A stretch of 50,677 bases of DNA from positions 1 to 50,677 of the forward strand of contig NZ_LRTR01000606.1 of NCBI RefSeq assembly GCF_001550375.1, read 5' to 3'. Positions 41,398-50,455 of this stretch are shown one piece after another (position 1 is the stretch's first letter; every line of letters starts with the position of its first letter). Position numbers and translations under genes: made by a program. Under the pieces are notes generated by a model. The model saw only the letters and a list, made by a program, of their open reading frames with translations, ran no database searches and was not told where the DNA came from. The DNA is from Streptomyces europaeiscabiei. Its GTDB lineage: Bacteria; Actinomycetota; Actinomycetes; Streptomycetales; Streptomycetaceae.

Positions 41398-43179
41398 ATG
41401 AGTGCCGCCTTCATGACCGCCGTCCCGTCCGGCCCGGACTTCTCCGTCCACGACATCCCCTTCAGCGCGCACGGATCGTGGTTCGGCATCTCGCCCGTGC
41501 TGGCGGAACGGACGCGCGCCGAGGACCTCCATCTCGTCTCGCATCAGAACGGCATGCACGCCGTCCTGCGCCTCGTCCCCCTCGACGCGGCGACGGGCGA
41601 CCGCGCCGCGACCCGCGTCGACGCGACACCGGGCCTGCTCGGCTGGACCGGTGAGGGCGGGCGCATCGACCTCGCCTACGAGTCGCCGGACACCGTACGC
41701 GTGCACGGCACCGGTCTCGGGTTCGGAATCAGCGCGGCGGCACACACCCTGACCCCGTTCAGCGGGATCTACTTCTACCGCGACCCGGTGGACGGCGCTC
41801 ACATGTTCACCTCCTACGAGACCGGGCGCCGCTACCGGATCACCCTGTTGTCCGGCACGGTTGCCGACGTGTCCGGTGCACAGACCCTGGGCGCCGGTGA
41901 CCGCGGTCTCACGGTCACCGCCGAGGCCGGCGGTTCGTGGGAGATCGCGGTCGAGGAACTCGACAGCGCGCGACCGCCCTACCGCTCGGGGTCGACGTTC
42001 GACGAGGTCGCAGAAGCCGCGCGACGGTCTTTCGCCGAGTTCGTCGAGACGGTCACCCCGTGGCGCTCGTCCGGCACCCCGGCCGCCGAACTCGCCGCCT
42101 ATGTGGTGTGGTCAGCGACCGTACGTCCGGCGGGCCTGGTCACCCGGCCCGCGGTGCTGATGTCCAAGCACTGGATGGACAAGGTCTGGAGCTGGGACCA
42201 CTGCTTCAACGCCCTCGCCCTGGCCCCCGGCTGTCCCGACCTCGCCTGGGACCAGTTCGCGCTGCCCTTCGACCACCAGGACGAGAGCGGCGCTCTGCCC
42301 GACTCCGTCACCCACTCCGAGGTCCTCTACAACTTCGTCAAACCGCCCATCCACGGCTGGGCCTTCGGCCACCTGCGCGGACGGCTCCCCGAACCGCTCG
42401 CCCCGGCGCAACTGGCCGAGGCGTACCGCAGACTGACCCACTGGACGGACTTCTGGCTCACCTCACGGCGTGCGCCCGCAGCCGCCCTGCCCCACTACCA
42501 GCACGGCAACGACAGCGGCTGGGACAACGCCACCACCTTCGACCCCGACCGCGTGGCCGTCACCGCCGACCTCGCCGCCATGCTGATCCTCCAGCTCGAC
42601 GAACTGGCCCGGCTGGCCGCCGAACTGGGCTTCCCGGACGACGCCCGGCAACGCACCGAGACTGCCGACGCCCTCCAGGCCGCCCTGTTGGAGGAACTGT
42701 GGGACGGCGAACGGTTCCTGAGCCGCCCGGCCCTCGGCGGAGCCCCCGCCCAGAGCGCCAGCCTGCTCGACCTGATGCCGATCGTGCTCGGCGACCGCCT
42801 GCCCCTCAAGGTCCGCGACCGGCTGGCCGAACTGATCGAAGCCCACCTCACCGTGTTCGGCCTGGCAACCGAGCACCCCGGCTCCCCGCACTACGAGCCC
42901 GACGGCTACTGGCGCGGCCCGATCTGGGCCCCCGCCACCGTCCTCATCGAGGACGGACTGCGCCGCGCCGGGCACGAACGTCTGGCGGACGAGATCAGCG
43001 CCCGCTTCCGCGCCCTGTGCGAAACCTCCGGTTTCGCCGAGAACTTCGACGCCCTGACCGGTCAGGGACTACGCGACCGTGCCTACACCTGGACCGCCAG
43101 CAGCTACCTCCTCCTCGCCCGAGACCACCACCGTCGCGCGGAGGCCGGGACAGACACCACCGTCACCACGATCGCCTGA
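41398..43179 (+). CDS. Cytoplasmic GH63-like (alpha/alpha)6 glycoside hydrolase
   Basis: The protein has 593 residues from ATG 41398; an in-frame ATG at 41413 is a possible start. There is no signal peptide, so it works on imported sugar. The N-terminal quarter is a beta-rich domain. The rest is an (alpha/alpha)6 barrel of the MGH1/GH63 kind: VWSWDHCFNALALA, HYQHGNDSGWDNATTFD near residues 366-382, and YWRGPIWAPATVLIEDGL near residue 503. Asp372 and Asp376 are candidate catalytic residues. Related enzymes are alpha-glucosidases and mannosylglycerate hydrolases. Its position right after the permeases suggests it finishes the imported oligosaccharide. Confidence 0.85.
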   Translation: MSAAFMTAVPSGPDFSVHDIPFSAHGSWFGISPVLAERTRAEDLHLVSHQNGMHAVLRLVPLDAATGDRAATRVDATPGLLGWTGEGGRIDLAYESPDTVRVHGTGLGFGISAAAHTLTPFSGIYFYRDPVDGAHMFTSYETGRRYRITLLSGTVADVSGAQTLGAGDRGLTVTAEAGGSWEIAVEELDSARPPYRSGSTFDEVAEAARRSFAEFVETVTPWRSSGTPAAELAAYVVWSATVRPAGLVTRPAVLMSKHWMDKVWSWDHCFNALALAPGCPDLAWDQFALPFDHQDESGALPDSVTHSEVLYNFVKPPIHGWAFGHLRGRLPEPLAPAQLAEAYRRLTHWTDFWLTSRRAPAAALPHYQHGNDSGWDNATTFDPDRVAVTADLAAMLILQLDELARLAAELGFPDDARQRTETADALQAALLEELWDGERFLSRPALGGAPAQSASLLDLMPIVLGDRLPLKVRDRLAELIEAHLTVFGLATEHPGSPHYEPDGYWRGPIWAPATVLIEDGLRRAGHERLADEISARFRALCETSGFAENFDALTGQGLRDRAYTWTASSYLLLARDHHRRAEAGTDTTVTTIA

Positions 43180-43264
43180 CCAGCGAGCGACAACCCACCC
43201 ACACGTCCGCCACGGGGGCCGGCTCGACAACAACCAGCGGTACCCCCTGAAAGGACGAAAGCAC

Positions 43265-46200
43265 ATGCGAAGAATCGGGCAAAGGCGCTCGGCCAAGAGA
43301 CGCCTTCTCCACGGCGTCACCACGTCGCTGCTCTCACTCACCGTCATCGCCGGCGCCACCGCCGTGATGGCGACGCCTGCCTCCGCAGCCACCCCCACCC
43401 TCACCGTCGATCTCGGCACCACCACCGGAGCCTTCCACGGCGGCGCATCCGGCGCGCTGTACGGCCTGTACGGCCCGGACGTACCGACGAACAACCTCAT
43501 CGAGGGGATGGGGCTCCAGACCACCAACACCAAATACCAGGACGGACAGCAGCACCCCGGCTCGGACGCGCTGGAGATCGCCAAGCCCTTCGTGGACAGC
43601 GGCGGCAAGGACATCTTCATCTACATGACGGACGTGTACCGCGCCGGCTACGAACGTGAGAGCTACTCGGCCTACCAGGCGACCATGAAGACCCAGGTCG
43701 AGCAGGCGAAGGCCAGCCCCTACGCGGACCACATCGTCTTCGTGCCCTACAACGAGCCCGACATAGGCTGGTTCAACGGCATGCGCACCAACGCGACCGC
43801 GTTGGCCAACTTCAACGCCGAGTGGCGCCAGACCCACGACTTCATCAAGAACATCTGGCCCCAGGCACGGCTGGCGGGGCCCAACAGCGCCGGCTACTCC
43901 GACTCCTCCCTCAGAGGCCACCTCGCGTACTGCAAGGCCAACAACTGCCTGCCGGACGTCGTGACCTGGCACACCCTGGGCAGCCCGGCGGACGTCCGTA
44001 GAACCGTCAACGCCTACCGCGCGGTGGAGACCGCCGTGGGGATCACCTCCCCGATCACCGTCAACCTCAACGAGTACGCCCACCGCTACCACCTGACCGA
44101 CCCCGGCCAGATGGTCCAGTGGATCGCGGCCATCGAGGACAAGAAGGTCGACGGCAACCTGCCGTACTGGAACATCAACGGCAACCTCGGCGACTCCGCG
44201 GCGGCACAGAACACCCCCAACGCCCAGTGGTGGCTTTACAACTGGTACAGCTCCATGAGCGGCAACACCGTCAAGGTCACCGGCGCCGCGTCCGATGCCG
44301 CGTACACCCCTCAGGGTCTGGCGAGTCTGGACACGGCCAAGAAGCAGGCCCGCGTCATCCTCGCCGGCGGCGGCACCAGCGGTGCCTCCGACACGGTCAT
44401 CAACAACATCGACCCCGCGGTCTTCGGCAGCACCGTGCACGTCAGCGTGTTCCAGGACCGCTACAGCGGCTACCTCGGCTCGGCGGCCGCCCCGACCCGG
44501 ATCTCCGACGCCGACGTCGCCGTGGGCTCCGACGGCTCTATCACCGTCCCCCTCACCCTCGACGCGATGTCCGCGTACCAGGTGATCGTCTCCCCGGGCG
44601 GCACCGGCAGCTCTACCGCCTCCGACAGCACCTGGACGGGCACGTACGAGGCCGAGAACGCCACGCTCAGCGGCAGCGGCTACAACATCAACACCGAGGG
44701 AACCACCAGCAAAGTCGACAAGTTCGCCACCTCGGGTACCAAGGACGTCGGAGGCCTGCGCACCGACTCCACCACGGTGATCTCCTTCCCCGTCTCCGTC
44801 CCCACCACCGGCGACTACAAACTGTCGGTGTTCGGCAACAGCTACTCCAAGGACGCCCAGGTCAAGGGCCCCACGGACGTGTACATGCGGGTCGACGGCG
44901 GTGCCTCGAAGAGGATCGACATACCGGTCGGCTTCCAGTGGGCACTGTGGGGCCGCGACGACACCACCGTGCGCCTCACCGCGGGCAGCCACACCATCAC
45001 CCTGGCCACCACCGGCGACAACGGCGCGAAGACCGACGGCGACGCCATCATCGACAAGATCGACCTCCAGTACCAGGACGCCGACGTCCAGGGCACCACG
45101 CTCTACGAGGCCGAACAAGTCACGCTCTCCGACAACGGCACCACCGGCTACACCGCCCAGGGGCAGTCCGGCGCGGGCGCGGTGAACCTCACCGCAGGCA
45201 AGTCCGCGACGTTCTGGGTCTACTCCGAGCGGGACGGATACGCGGACCTGACGGCCCGCTTCCGCAACACCGGCCAGGCCGGCCTCACCGTCAACGGCAA
45301 GGCCGCCGACGACCAGACCCTCTCCGGAGCGACGACCGGGGCCTGGTCCACCTCCGCCAACCGGGTCCACCTGAACGGCGGCATCAACAAGGTCAAGGTG
45401 ACCGGCACCAGCGGCACCCTCGTCCTGGACCGCCTGGCCGTCACACCGTTCAGCGCCACCGACGCCGTCACCACCGGCAACGTCGTCACCTACCAGGCCG
45501 AGAACGGCATCCTCACCGGCACTGCGGCCGCCGACACCACCTACAGCCAGGCCAACGGCGGCGTCGTCAAGGGCATCGACAACGGAACCGCCAACTCCCT
45601 CACCCTCAACGCCAACGCACCCGAGGCCGGCACCTACGCCATGACCATGCGCTACGCCAACGCCGAGGAACTGCCCTCCAACCACTACAACCCCGACCTG
45701 TACGCCCAGCACGCCGACGTCAGCGTCAACGGCGGTTCCGCCAAGCGCGTCAACTTCGCCAGTACCCTGCACTGGAACCAGTTCCACGACTACACCGTCC
45801 CCGTCACCCTCACCAAGGGCACCAACGCCGTCAAGTTCACCGCCTCACAGCTCTACAACTGGGACGGCACCACCATCGGCGTGGTCTACTCCGGCGGGGG
45901 CGGCGACATCGGAGAGCCCATGCGCTCCAGCTCGGCGCCCCACCTCGACGAGATCTCCTTCGCACCGCAGAACCTCCACATCGGCGCCTCGACCGGCTTC
46001 TCGTCCACGGCCGTCGCCCAGCACAGCGGGCTCTGCCTCGAAGACCCCGCCAAGTCCACCGCCAACGGCACCCAGTACCGGCAGAACACCTGCGGAGGCG
46101 GGGAGGAGCAGATCTTCGACTTCCACCCCGTCACCGGCGCGACCGACACCTACACCGTCGTCAACCACGTCAGCGGCAAGTGCCTGGACGTCTCGGACGT

Positions 46201-46456
46201 CTCGACGGCCAATGGCGCCGCCGTCCAGCAGTGGACCTGCAACGGCGGCAGCAACCAGCGGTTCAAGCTGAGCGCGGTGACCGCACTCGGTAACAGCCAC
46301 GACTACCAGCTCGTCGCCGCGCACAGCGGCAAGTGCGTCGATGTCAAGGAAATCTCCACGGCGGTCGGCACCCTCGTCCACCAATGGCCATGCGATGCGG
46401 CAAGCGCCCTGACCACCAAGAAGAACCAGATCTGGCGACTGCTCGGCAAGGCGTGA
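43265..46456 (+). CDS. Secreted clan GH-A glycoside hydrolase with CBM6/35-like modules and C-terminal ricin domain (paralogue B)
   Basis: The protein has 1063 residues from ATG 43265, with GAAAGGACGAAAGC upstream. Residues 1-41 are a Sec signal ending ATPASAA. The catalytic barrel (about 45-450) shares long runs with paralogue A: TGAFHGGASG, NNLIEGM, SDALEI, FVDSGGKD, and YMTDVYR. The acid/base is Glu164 in VPYNEPD and the nucleophile Glu270 in VNLNEYAHRYH. Three CBM6/35-like modules follow (GTYEAENATLSG, TLYEAEQVTLSD, TYQAENGILTG), and the C-terminus, absent from paralogue A, is a ricin B trefoil (SGLCLED, GKCLDVSDVSTANGA, GKCVDVKEIS). It is the last gene of the importer run. Confidence 0.85.
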   Translation: MRRIGQRRSAKRRLLHGVTTSLLSLTVIAGATAVMATPASAATPTLTVDLGTTTGAFHGGASGALYGLYGPDVPTNNLIEGMGLQTTNTKYQDGQQHPGSDALEIAKPFVDSGGKDIFIYMTDVYRAGYERESYSAYQATMKTQVEQAKASPYADHIVFVPYNEPDIGWFNGMRTNATALANFNAEWRQTHDFIKNIWPQARLAGPNSAGYSDSSLRGHLAYCKANNCLPDVVTWHTLGSPADVRRTVNAYRAVETAVGITSPITVNLNEYAHRYHLTDPGQMVQWIAAIEDKKVDGNLPYWNINGNLGDSAAAQNTPNAQWWLYNWYSSMSGNTVKVTGAASDAAYTPQGLASLDTAKKQARVILAGGGTSGASDTVINNIDPAVFGSTVHVSVFQDRYSGYLGSAAAPTRISDADVAVGSDGSITVPLTLDAMSAYQVIVSPGGTGSSTASDSTWTGTYEAENATLSGSGYNINTEGTTSKVDKFATSGTKDVGGLRTDSTTVISFPVSVPTTGDYKLSVFGNSYSKDAQVKGPTDVYMRVDGGASKRIDIPVGFQWALWGRDDTTVRLTAGSHTITLATTGDNGAKTDGDAIIDKIDLQYQDADVQGTTLYEAEQVTLSDNGTTGYTAQGQSGAGAVNLTAGKSATFWVYSERDGYADLTARFRNTGQAGLTVNGKAADDQTLSGATTGAWSTSANRVHLNGGINKVKVTGTSGTLVLDRLAVTPFSATDAVTTGNVVTYQAENGILTGTAAADTTYSQANGGVVKGIDNGTANSLTLNANAPEAGTYAMTMRYANAEELPSNHYNPDLYAQHADVSVNGGSAKRVNFASTLHWNQFHDYTVPVTLTKGTNAVKFTASQLYNWDGTTIGVVYSGGGGDIGEPMRSSSAPHLDEISFAPQNLHIGASTGFSSTAVAQHSGLCLEDPAKSTANGTQYRQNTCGGGEEQIFDFHPVTGATDTYTVVNHVSGKCLDVSDVSTANGAAVQQWTCNGGSNQRFKLSAVTALGNSHDYQLVAAHSGKCVDVKEISTAVGTLVHQWPCDAASALTTKKNQIWRLLGKA

Positions 46457-46527
46457 CCAGCAGCGGTTCCCGCTGAGTCTCCCGGCCACGCCGACAGAGG
46501 CATCACTGCTCCCCTGCAGGACCCCGT

Positions 46528-46560
46528 GAGAGGGCCACGGCACCCGGTCGTGGCCCTCTC
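46528..46560 (+). terminator. 12-bp stem terminator after paralogue B
   Basis: GAGAGGGCCACG (46528-46539) pairs perfectly with CGTGGCCCTCTC (46549-46560) across a 9-nt loop, ending the locus. Confidence 0.75.
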
Positions 46561-46987
46561 CACGCGCAGACCGGGGTCCCGTACGTCTTCGCCCTCCCGC
46601 CTCACCGTCGCCGAGGCGCGCGCTGCAGCTTGTTGTCGGTCAGTCGAGGGCCTCGGTGGAACCGGCCGGCTCGAAGTCGTTGGGTCCGCCGACCGCATCC
46701 AGCCTGCTAGGGGGTGGGTGGGTCAGCGCTTCGGGAGCCACACGCCCGCCTCGTTGAGGCTGTCGCCGGAGCCCGGACGCCTGGCTTCGTAACTGACGGG
46801 CGACACCGCTTATCACTGAGTTTGGACAGCACTTGGTGATCACAGGGCAAGAAAATGTCGATGAGAACTGACACCGGTCATGGGCGCACTGCGGCGCGAC
46901 GCTGATGAGGATCTCCGAAACTTCCACCGTGGCTCGGTTGATCCACCAGACTTGCTCTTGTTTCCCAACGGAGAAGGGACGGCAAGC
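46561..46987. other. Gap with a short coding-like tail
   Basis: On the minus strand, 46723 to about 46804 reads PVSYEARRPGSGDSLNEA, then GVWLPKR and a stop, like the end of a lost protein. No family is recognised and no start is present. The rest holds no visible gene. Confidence 0.3.
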
Positions 46988-47551
46988 ATGGCGAACAGCG
47001 CACTTCTGGTGATGGACGTCCAACGGGACGTCGTGGCCATCGCCGACGACGGTTCCGGATATCTGCCGCGCTTGCGCAGAGCGATCGACGGTGCCCGGGC
47101 TGCCGGCATCCCCGTGATCTACGTGGTGATGGGGTTACGGCCGGGCGATCCGGAAGTCAGCCCTCGCAACAGGGTAATGACAAACGCCGTGCGGGCCGGC
47201 CTGTTCACCGAGGGCGCCCCTGGCACCGCGATTCATGACGACGTTGCGCCCCAGCAGGGCGACGTGGTTGTCACCAAGAGGCGGGGGAGCGCGTTCTCGG
47301 GCAGCGACCTCGACTTGGTACTCAGGGCTCGCGATATCGACAGCCTTGTTCTCACCGGCATCGCCACCAGCGCTGTAGTGCTGTCCACCCTGTGGCACGC
47401 CATCGACCTGGACTTCGGCCTCACCGTCCTGGCGGATGCCTGCCTCGACACCGACCCCGAGGTGCACACGATGCTCACCGAAAAGCTGTTCCCGCAGTGG
47501 GCAGATGTCCTCGCCGTCGAGGACTGGCTCAAAGCCATCGCACCGCAATAG
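46988..47551 (+). CDS. Isochorismatase-fold protein without the usual cysteine
   Basis: The protein has 187 residues from ATG 46988, with GAAGGGACGG upstream. It has the fold marks Asp10 in LLVMDVQRDVV and Lys97 in VVVTKRRGSAFSGSDL. The third, nucleophilic residue of cysteine hydrolases should follow in TGIATSAVVLST, but valine or alanine stands there (position about 130). True isochorismatases such as EntB also lack the cysteine, so the protein may be one of these or a vinyl-ether hydrolase rather than an amidase. No siderophore genes are visible nearby. Confidence 0.88.
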   Translation: MANSALLVMDVQRDVVAIADDGSGYLPRLRRAIDGARAAGIPVIYVVMGLRPGDPEVSPRNRVMTNAVRAGLFTEGAPGTAIHDDVAPQQGDVVVTKRRGSAFSGSDLDLVLRARDIDSLVLTGIATSAVVLSTLWHAIDLDFGLTVLADACLDTDPEVHTMLTEKLFPQWADVLAVEDWLKAIAPQ

Positions 47552-47616
47552 CGGGAGGCCGTCCGGACCCTCGCGTGCGGGGCAAGACGGCATCGCCTCC
47601 CGCCGGCCGGGGGAGG

Positions 47617-48417
47617 TCAGCCGGCGGCGTTCTGTGCTGCTGCCCGGGCTTGGGTGAGGGCCAGGCGGTAGGAGTCGGTGCCGGTCTGGATCAGATTGCC
47701 GCCGAAGGTGAGCCGGTCGACGATGGCCGCGCAGAGCCGGGGATCGGTGAAGGTCTTGGTCCAGCCGCTGAAACTCTCGTTCGAGGCGATCGCGACGCTG
47801 TTCTTCTCCTCACGTTCAGTCAGAACCTGGAACAGCAGCTCAGCGCCCCTGCGGTCCAGCTCCATATAGCCCAGCTCATCGATGCACAAAAGATCGACGC
47901 GGCCGTAGCGGGCGATGGTCTTGGTCAGGATCTTCTCGTCCGCGGCCTCGACCAGCTCGTTGACCAGCTTGGTCGCGAGTGTGTACTTGACCCGGTAGCC
48001 GGCCATCGCGGCTTCGGTGCCCAGCGCGATCAGCAGATGCGACTTTCCGGTGCCCGAGTCGCCGATCAGGCAGAGCGGCAGGCCCTTCTTGACCCATTCG
48101 CAGGTCGCCAGCGTGTGGATGACCGCCGGGTCCACGCTGGGGTTCGCCTCGAAGTCGAAAGCCCGCAGTGATTTCTCTCGGGGGAAGGCGGCAGCCTTGA
48201 TCCGTCGTTCCGAGCGACGGCGGGCCCGGTCGTCGCACTCGGCCATCAGCAGCTCGGCGAGAACCCCGCGATACGACATCTGATCACGGGCTGCTGCTTC
48301 GGCAAGTTCTGGGAACTGGGCCCGGATGGTGGGCAGCCGCAGCATGCGGCACGCCTGGTCGACGGCAGCATCCGCAGCCTGTTCCGTCAGCCCGCGGTGG
48401 CGTTTGAACGTACTCAT
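47617..48417 (-). CDS. istB: IS21-family helper ATPase IstB
   Basis: The protein has 266 residues from ATG 48417, which overlaps the istA stop (ATGA). It is an AAA+ ATPase with Walker A GDSGTGKSHLLIALG and Walker B LLCIDELGYMEL. The C-terminal part has the IstB ending NESFSGWTKTFTDPRLCAAIVDRL, followed by GNLIQTGTDSYRL. It assembles on DNA and activates IstA for transposition. It is full-length. Confidence 0.94.
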   Translation of the reverse strand: MSTFKRHRGLTEQAADAAVDQACRMLRLPTIRAQFPELAEAAARDQMSYRGVLAELLMAECDDRARRRSERRIKAAAFPREKSLRAFDFEANPSVDPAVIHTLATCEWVKKGLPLCLIGDSGTGKSHLLIALGTEAAMAGYRVKYTLATKLVNELVEAADEKILTKTIARYGRVDLLCIDELGYMELDRRGAELLFQVLTEREEKNSVAIASNESFSGWTKTFTDPRLCAAIVDRLTFGGNLIQTGTDSYRLALTQARAAAQNAAG

Positions 48418-50051
48418 GGCCTCTCTCCCTCGACGGCGGAACGGTCGGTCGGCCGCCTCGGTCGCAGCAGCTGGTCGTAGGCCGCGACCGACGGCAGCGG
48501 CCGGTTGCCGGGCGGCAGGTGGGCCAGCCGCCGTTCGGTCAGGAACGTCACCCTCGCCCGGTCCGGCTCCGGGTCTGCTGCAGCGGGCGGGACGTCGTCG
48601 GCCTCGGCGGCCTTGCGGGCCTCCAGCGCGACCGCGTCCGCGGTCAGAGCGCCGGCTCGCAGGGCGGCGGCGAGCCCGGTCACCAGGTACTCGTGGTGAA
48701 GGTGCCGGCCCAGCAGCAAGACCTCGATCAGCGCCCGGGTCCCGTCCCGGTCGCCGTGGGCCTTGCAGGCCGCCGCCCACCACGCGTCGTGGACAGGAGT
48801 GAACTTGCCCGCCGAGCGGGCCTGTTCCAGAGCGGTCGCGCCGGGGAAGGCGCCGGGCTTGCGGACCAGGGCCTCCAAGTAGTGGTCCAGCTCCAGGCGG
48901 GCCTGGCCCTTGGCAATCAGCCGCTCGTGCCGGGCGACTTCCCTGCGTCCGTCGTAGACGACGACCTCGGAGGCGTGCAGCATCACCCGGACGCTGCGAC
49001 CGATCAGCCCCACGGGCACCGAGTAGCGGTTCGTGCGGACGCTGACCTGCGCGTATCGGTCCACCCGCAGACTGAACAGCCGACCGGTCTCGAACGGCTC
49101 GTCCGGCAGCGGCTGCAGCAACGGGCGTTCGACGGCGAAGTACTCGCCGATCGTCCTGGGCCGCGACCGGATACGGCGGTCGTCGTCCTCGACATCCCAC
49201 CGCTCGACCATCGCGTTGAGTTCGGCGAGGGAGGCGACTTCCGGGACGGGGACCAGGTGGTTGCGCCTGAACCAGCCGATCTGGCCTTCCACCCCGCCCT
49301 TCTCATGGGCTCCTTCGAGTCCTGGGCGGCAGTACATGCTTTCGATGCCGTAGTGCGAACGGAACGCGGTCCACCGCTCGTTCTCCACTCTCGCTCTCGA
49401 CAGTCCCAGCACCCGGGCGACCGCGGCCCGCAGGTTGTCATAGCGCACCTTGCCGCCGGGGACGCCGCCCAGCACGCTGAGAGCGTGGACGTGGCCTTCG
49501 AAGAACGCCTCCTGGCCGCACGAGGCGAAGATGCGGTGCACCGCCTTGCCGGAATAAGACAGGCGCATCGCGAACAGGAACACCTTGACCTGCTCACCGG
49601 CCAGACGGATCGTCACGTCCCCGAAGTCGACCTCGGCTTCCGCCCCCGGCAGGTGGGTCTGCGGGATGAACGCGTTCAGCGGCCCGCGTCCCGCCTCGAT
49701 CCGTATCTGCGGGCGGCGGACAGCGACATAGGCCCGCACCATCGGATAGGTCACCTCCGCCGCACCGTGCTCGTCCAGCAGCCGGTCGTAGATCCGCTTG
49801 ACGGTGTGCCGCTGCTTGCGCGGCGCGTCCAGATCCACCCGCAGCATCTGGTCGATGGCCGGCTTGAACACGTCCAGCCTCGTCTTGCGTGGTGGCAGCT
49901 GCTTGCGCGGCTCCGGCCAGACGGACTCCATGGCCGCCTTCACCGTCCGGAAGCCCACCCCGTACTTGCGCTGCAGGGCCCGGTTCGACATGCCCGCCCG
50001 GGCATCGCGGCGGATCGCCGCGTACAGATCGACCTTGGTCTTCGGTGGCAC
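48414..50051 (-). CDS. istA: IS21-family transposase IstA
   Basis: The protein has 545 residues. It has an N-terminal helix-turn-helix (SNRALQRKYGVGFRTVKAAM) and the DDE core with the first Asp in AEVDFGDV, the second in VRYDNLRAAVARVLG and the Glu in GAHEKGGVEGQIGWFRRN. It looks intact. The two genes are coupled by ATGA, as in IS21. No clear terminal inverted repeats could be paired across 47552-47616 and 50052-50095. Confidence 0.94.
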   Translation of the reverse strand: MPPKTKVDLYAAIRRDARAGMSNRALQRKYGVGFRTVKAAMESVWPEPRKQLPPRKTRLDVFKPAIDQMLRVDLDAPRKQRHTVKRIYDRLLDEHGAAEVTYPMVRAYVAVRRPQIRIEAGRGPLNAFIPQTHLPGAEAEVDFGDVTIRLAGEQVKVFLFAMRLSYSGKAVHRIFASCGQEAFFEGHVHALSVLGGVPGGKVRYDNLRAAVARVLGLSRARVENERWTAFRSHYGIESMYCRPGLEGAHEKGGVEGQIGWFRRNHLVPVPEVASLAELNAMVERWDVEDDDRRIRSRPRTIGEYFAVERPLLQPLPDEPFETGRLFSLRVDRYAQVSVRTNRYSVPVGLIGRSVRVMLHASEVVVYDGRREVARHERLIAKGQARLELDHYLEALVRKPGAFPGATALEQARSAGKFTPVHDAWWAAACKAHGDRDGTRALIEVLLLGRHLHHEYLVTGLAAALRAGALTADAVALEARKAAEADDVPPAAADPEPDRARVTFLTERRLAHLPPGNRPLPSVAAYDQLLRPRRPTDRSAVEGERP

Positions 50052-50078
50052 CGGCGCCCCCTCACCACGCAGAGCACT

Positions 50079-50368
50079 CGAATGTCCGGCGCGGGCAGTC
50101 CGCCGCTCCGCAGATGAAGCGCCGGACCGTCAGCCGGATCACGAAGCCCTGCTCAGCGAGTGGAAGGTCCTTCAGCCTGCGCTGGTAGCGGTCGTGGACT
50201 CGGTCCGAGAAGCGGTCGCAGTCCGGACATGCAGAGCCAGCCGCGCGGCCTCTCGCCGCCACCTCGACCGTGCCGAACGCGGCTGTGACCGCCTCGACAT
50301 CCACATCGTCGCCCGTCGAACACCAGCGAGTCCCAGAACGGTGCATCGGTCTGCATGACCAGCACCAT
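50079..50368 (-). pseudogene. ISL3-family transposase, N-terminal fragment, frameshifted and truncated
   Basis: It begins MVLVMQTDAPFWDSLVFDG in one frame. An extra G in a GGG run near 50311-50316 then moves the good sequence into another frame: DDVDVEAVTAAFGTVEVAA, DRVHDRYQRRLKDLPL and VIRLTVRRFICGAADCPRRTF. This is the ISL3 N-terminal zinc-binding region (CPDC...CGAADC). The gene then ends abruptly at the IS21 edge, missing about 300 residues including the catalytic core. It is dead. Confidence 0.8.
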
Positions 50369-50455
50369 CACCGGCCACAACCGGCTGCGGCAGCGGGCGG
50401 CAGGTAGCTGAGGGAGCGTCAACTCCGGGCGTTAGGCCGCAAGGCGTACGCGGTC

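Larger units (their letters stand above)
47552..50090 (-). mobile_element. IS21-family insertion sequence, ends uncertain
   Basis: It carries the coupled istA-istB pair. Its right side abuts a truncated ISL3 transposase: reading minus, the ISL3 protein is normal up to CPRRTF and then turns into ECSAW and a stop. So the insertion edge is at about 50078-50090. The remaining part of the ISL3 gene is not found on the left, so the left junction has been lost by deletion or lies elsewhere. Confidence 0.7.

Noticed and set aside
43334..45787. An 817-codon minus-strand frame
   Set aside because: Antisense shadow of the secreted hydrolase B with a repetitive V/D/G composition.
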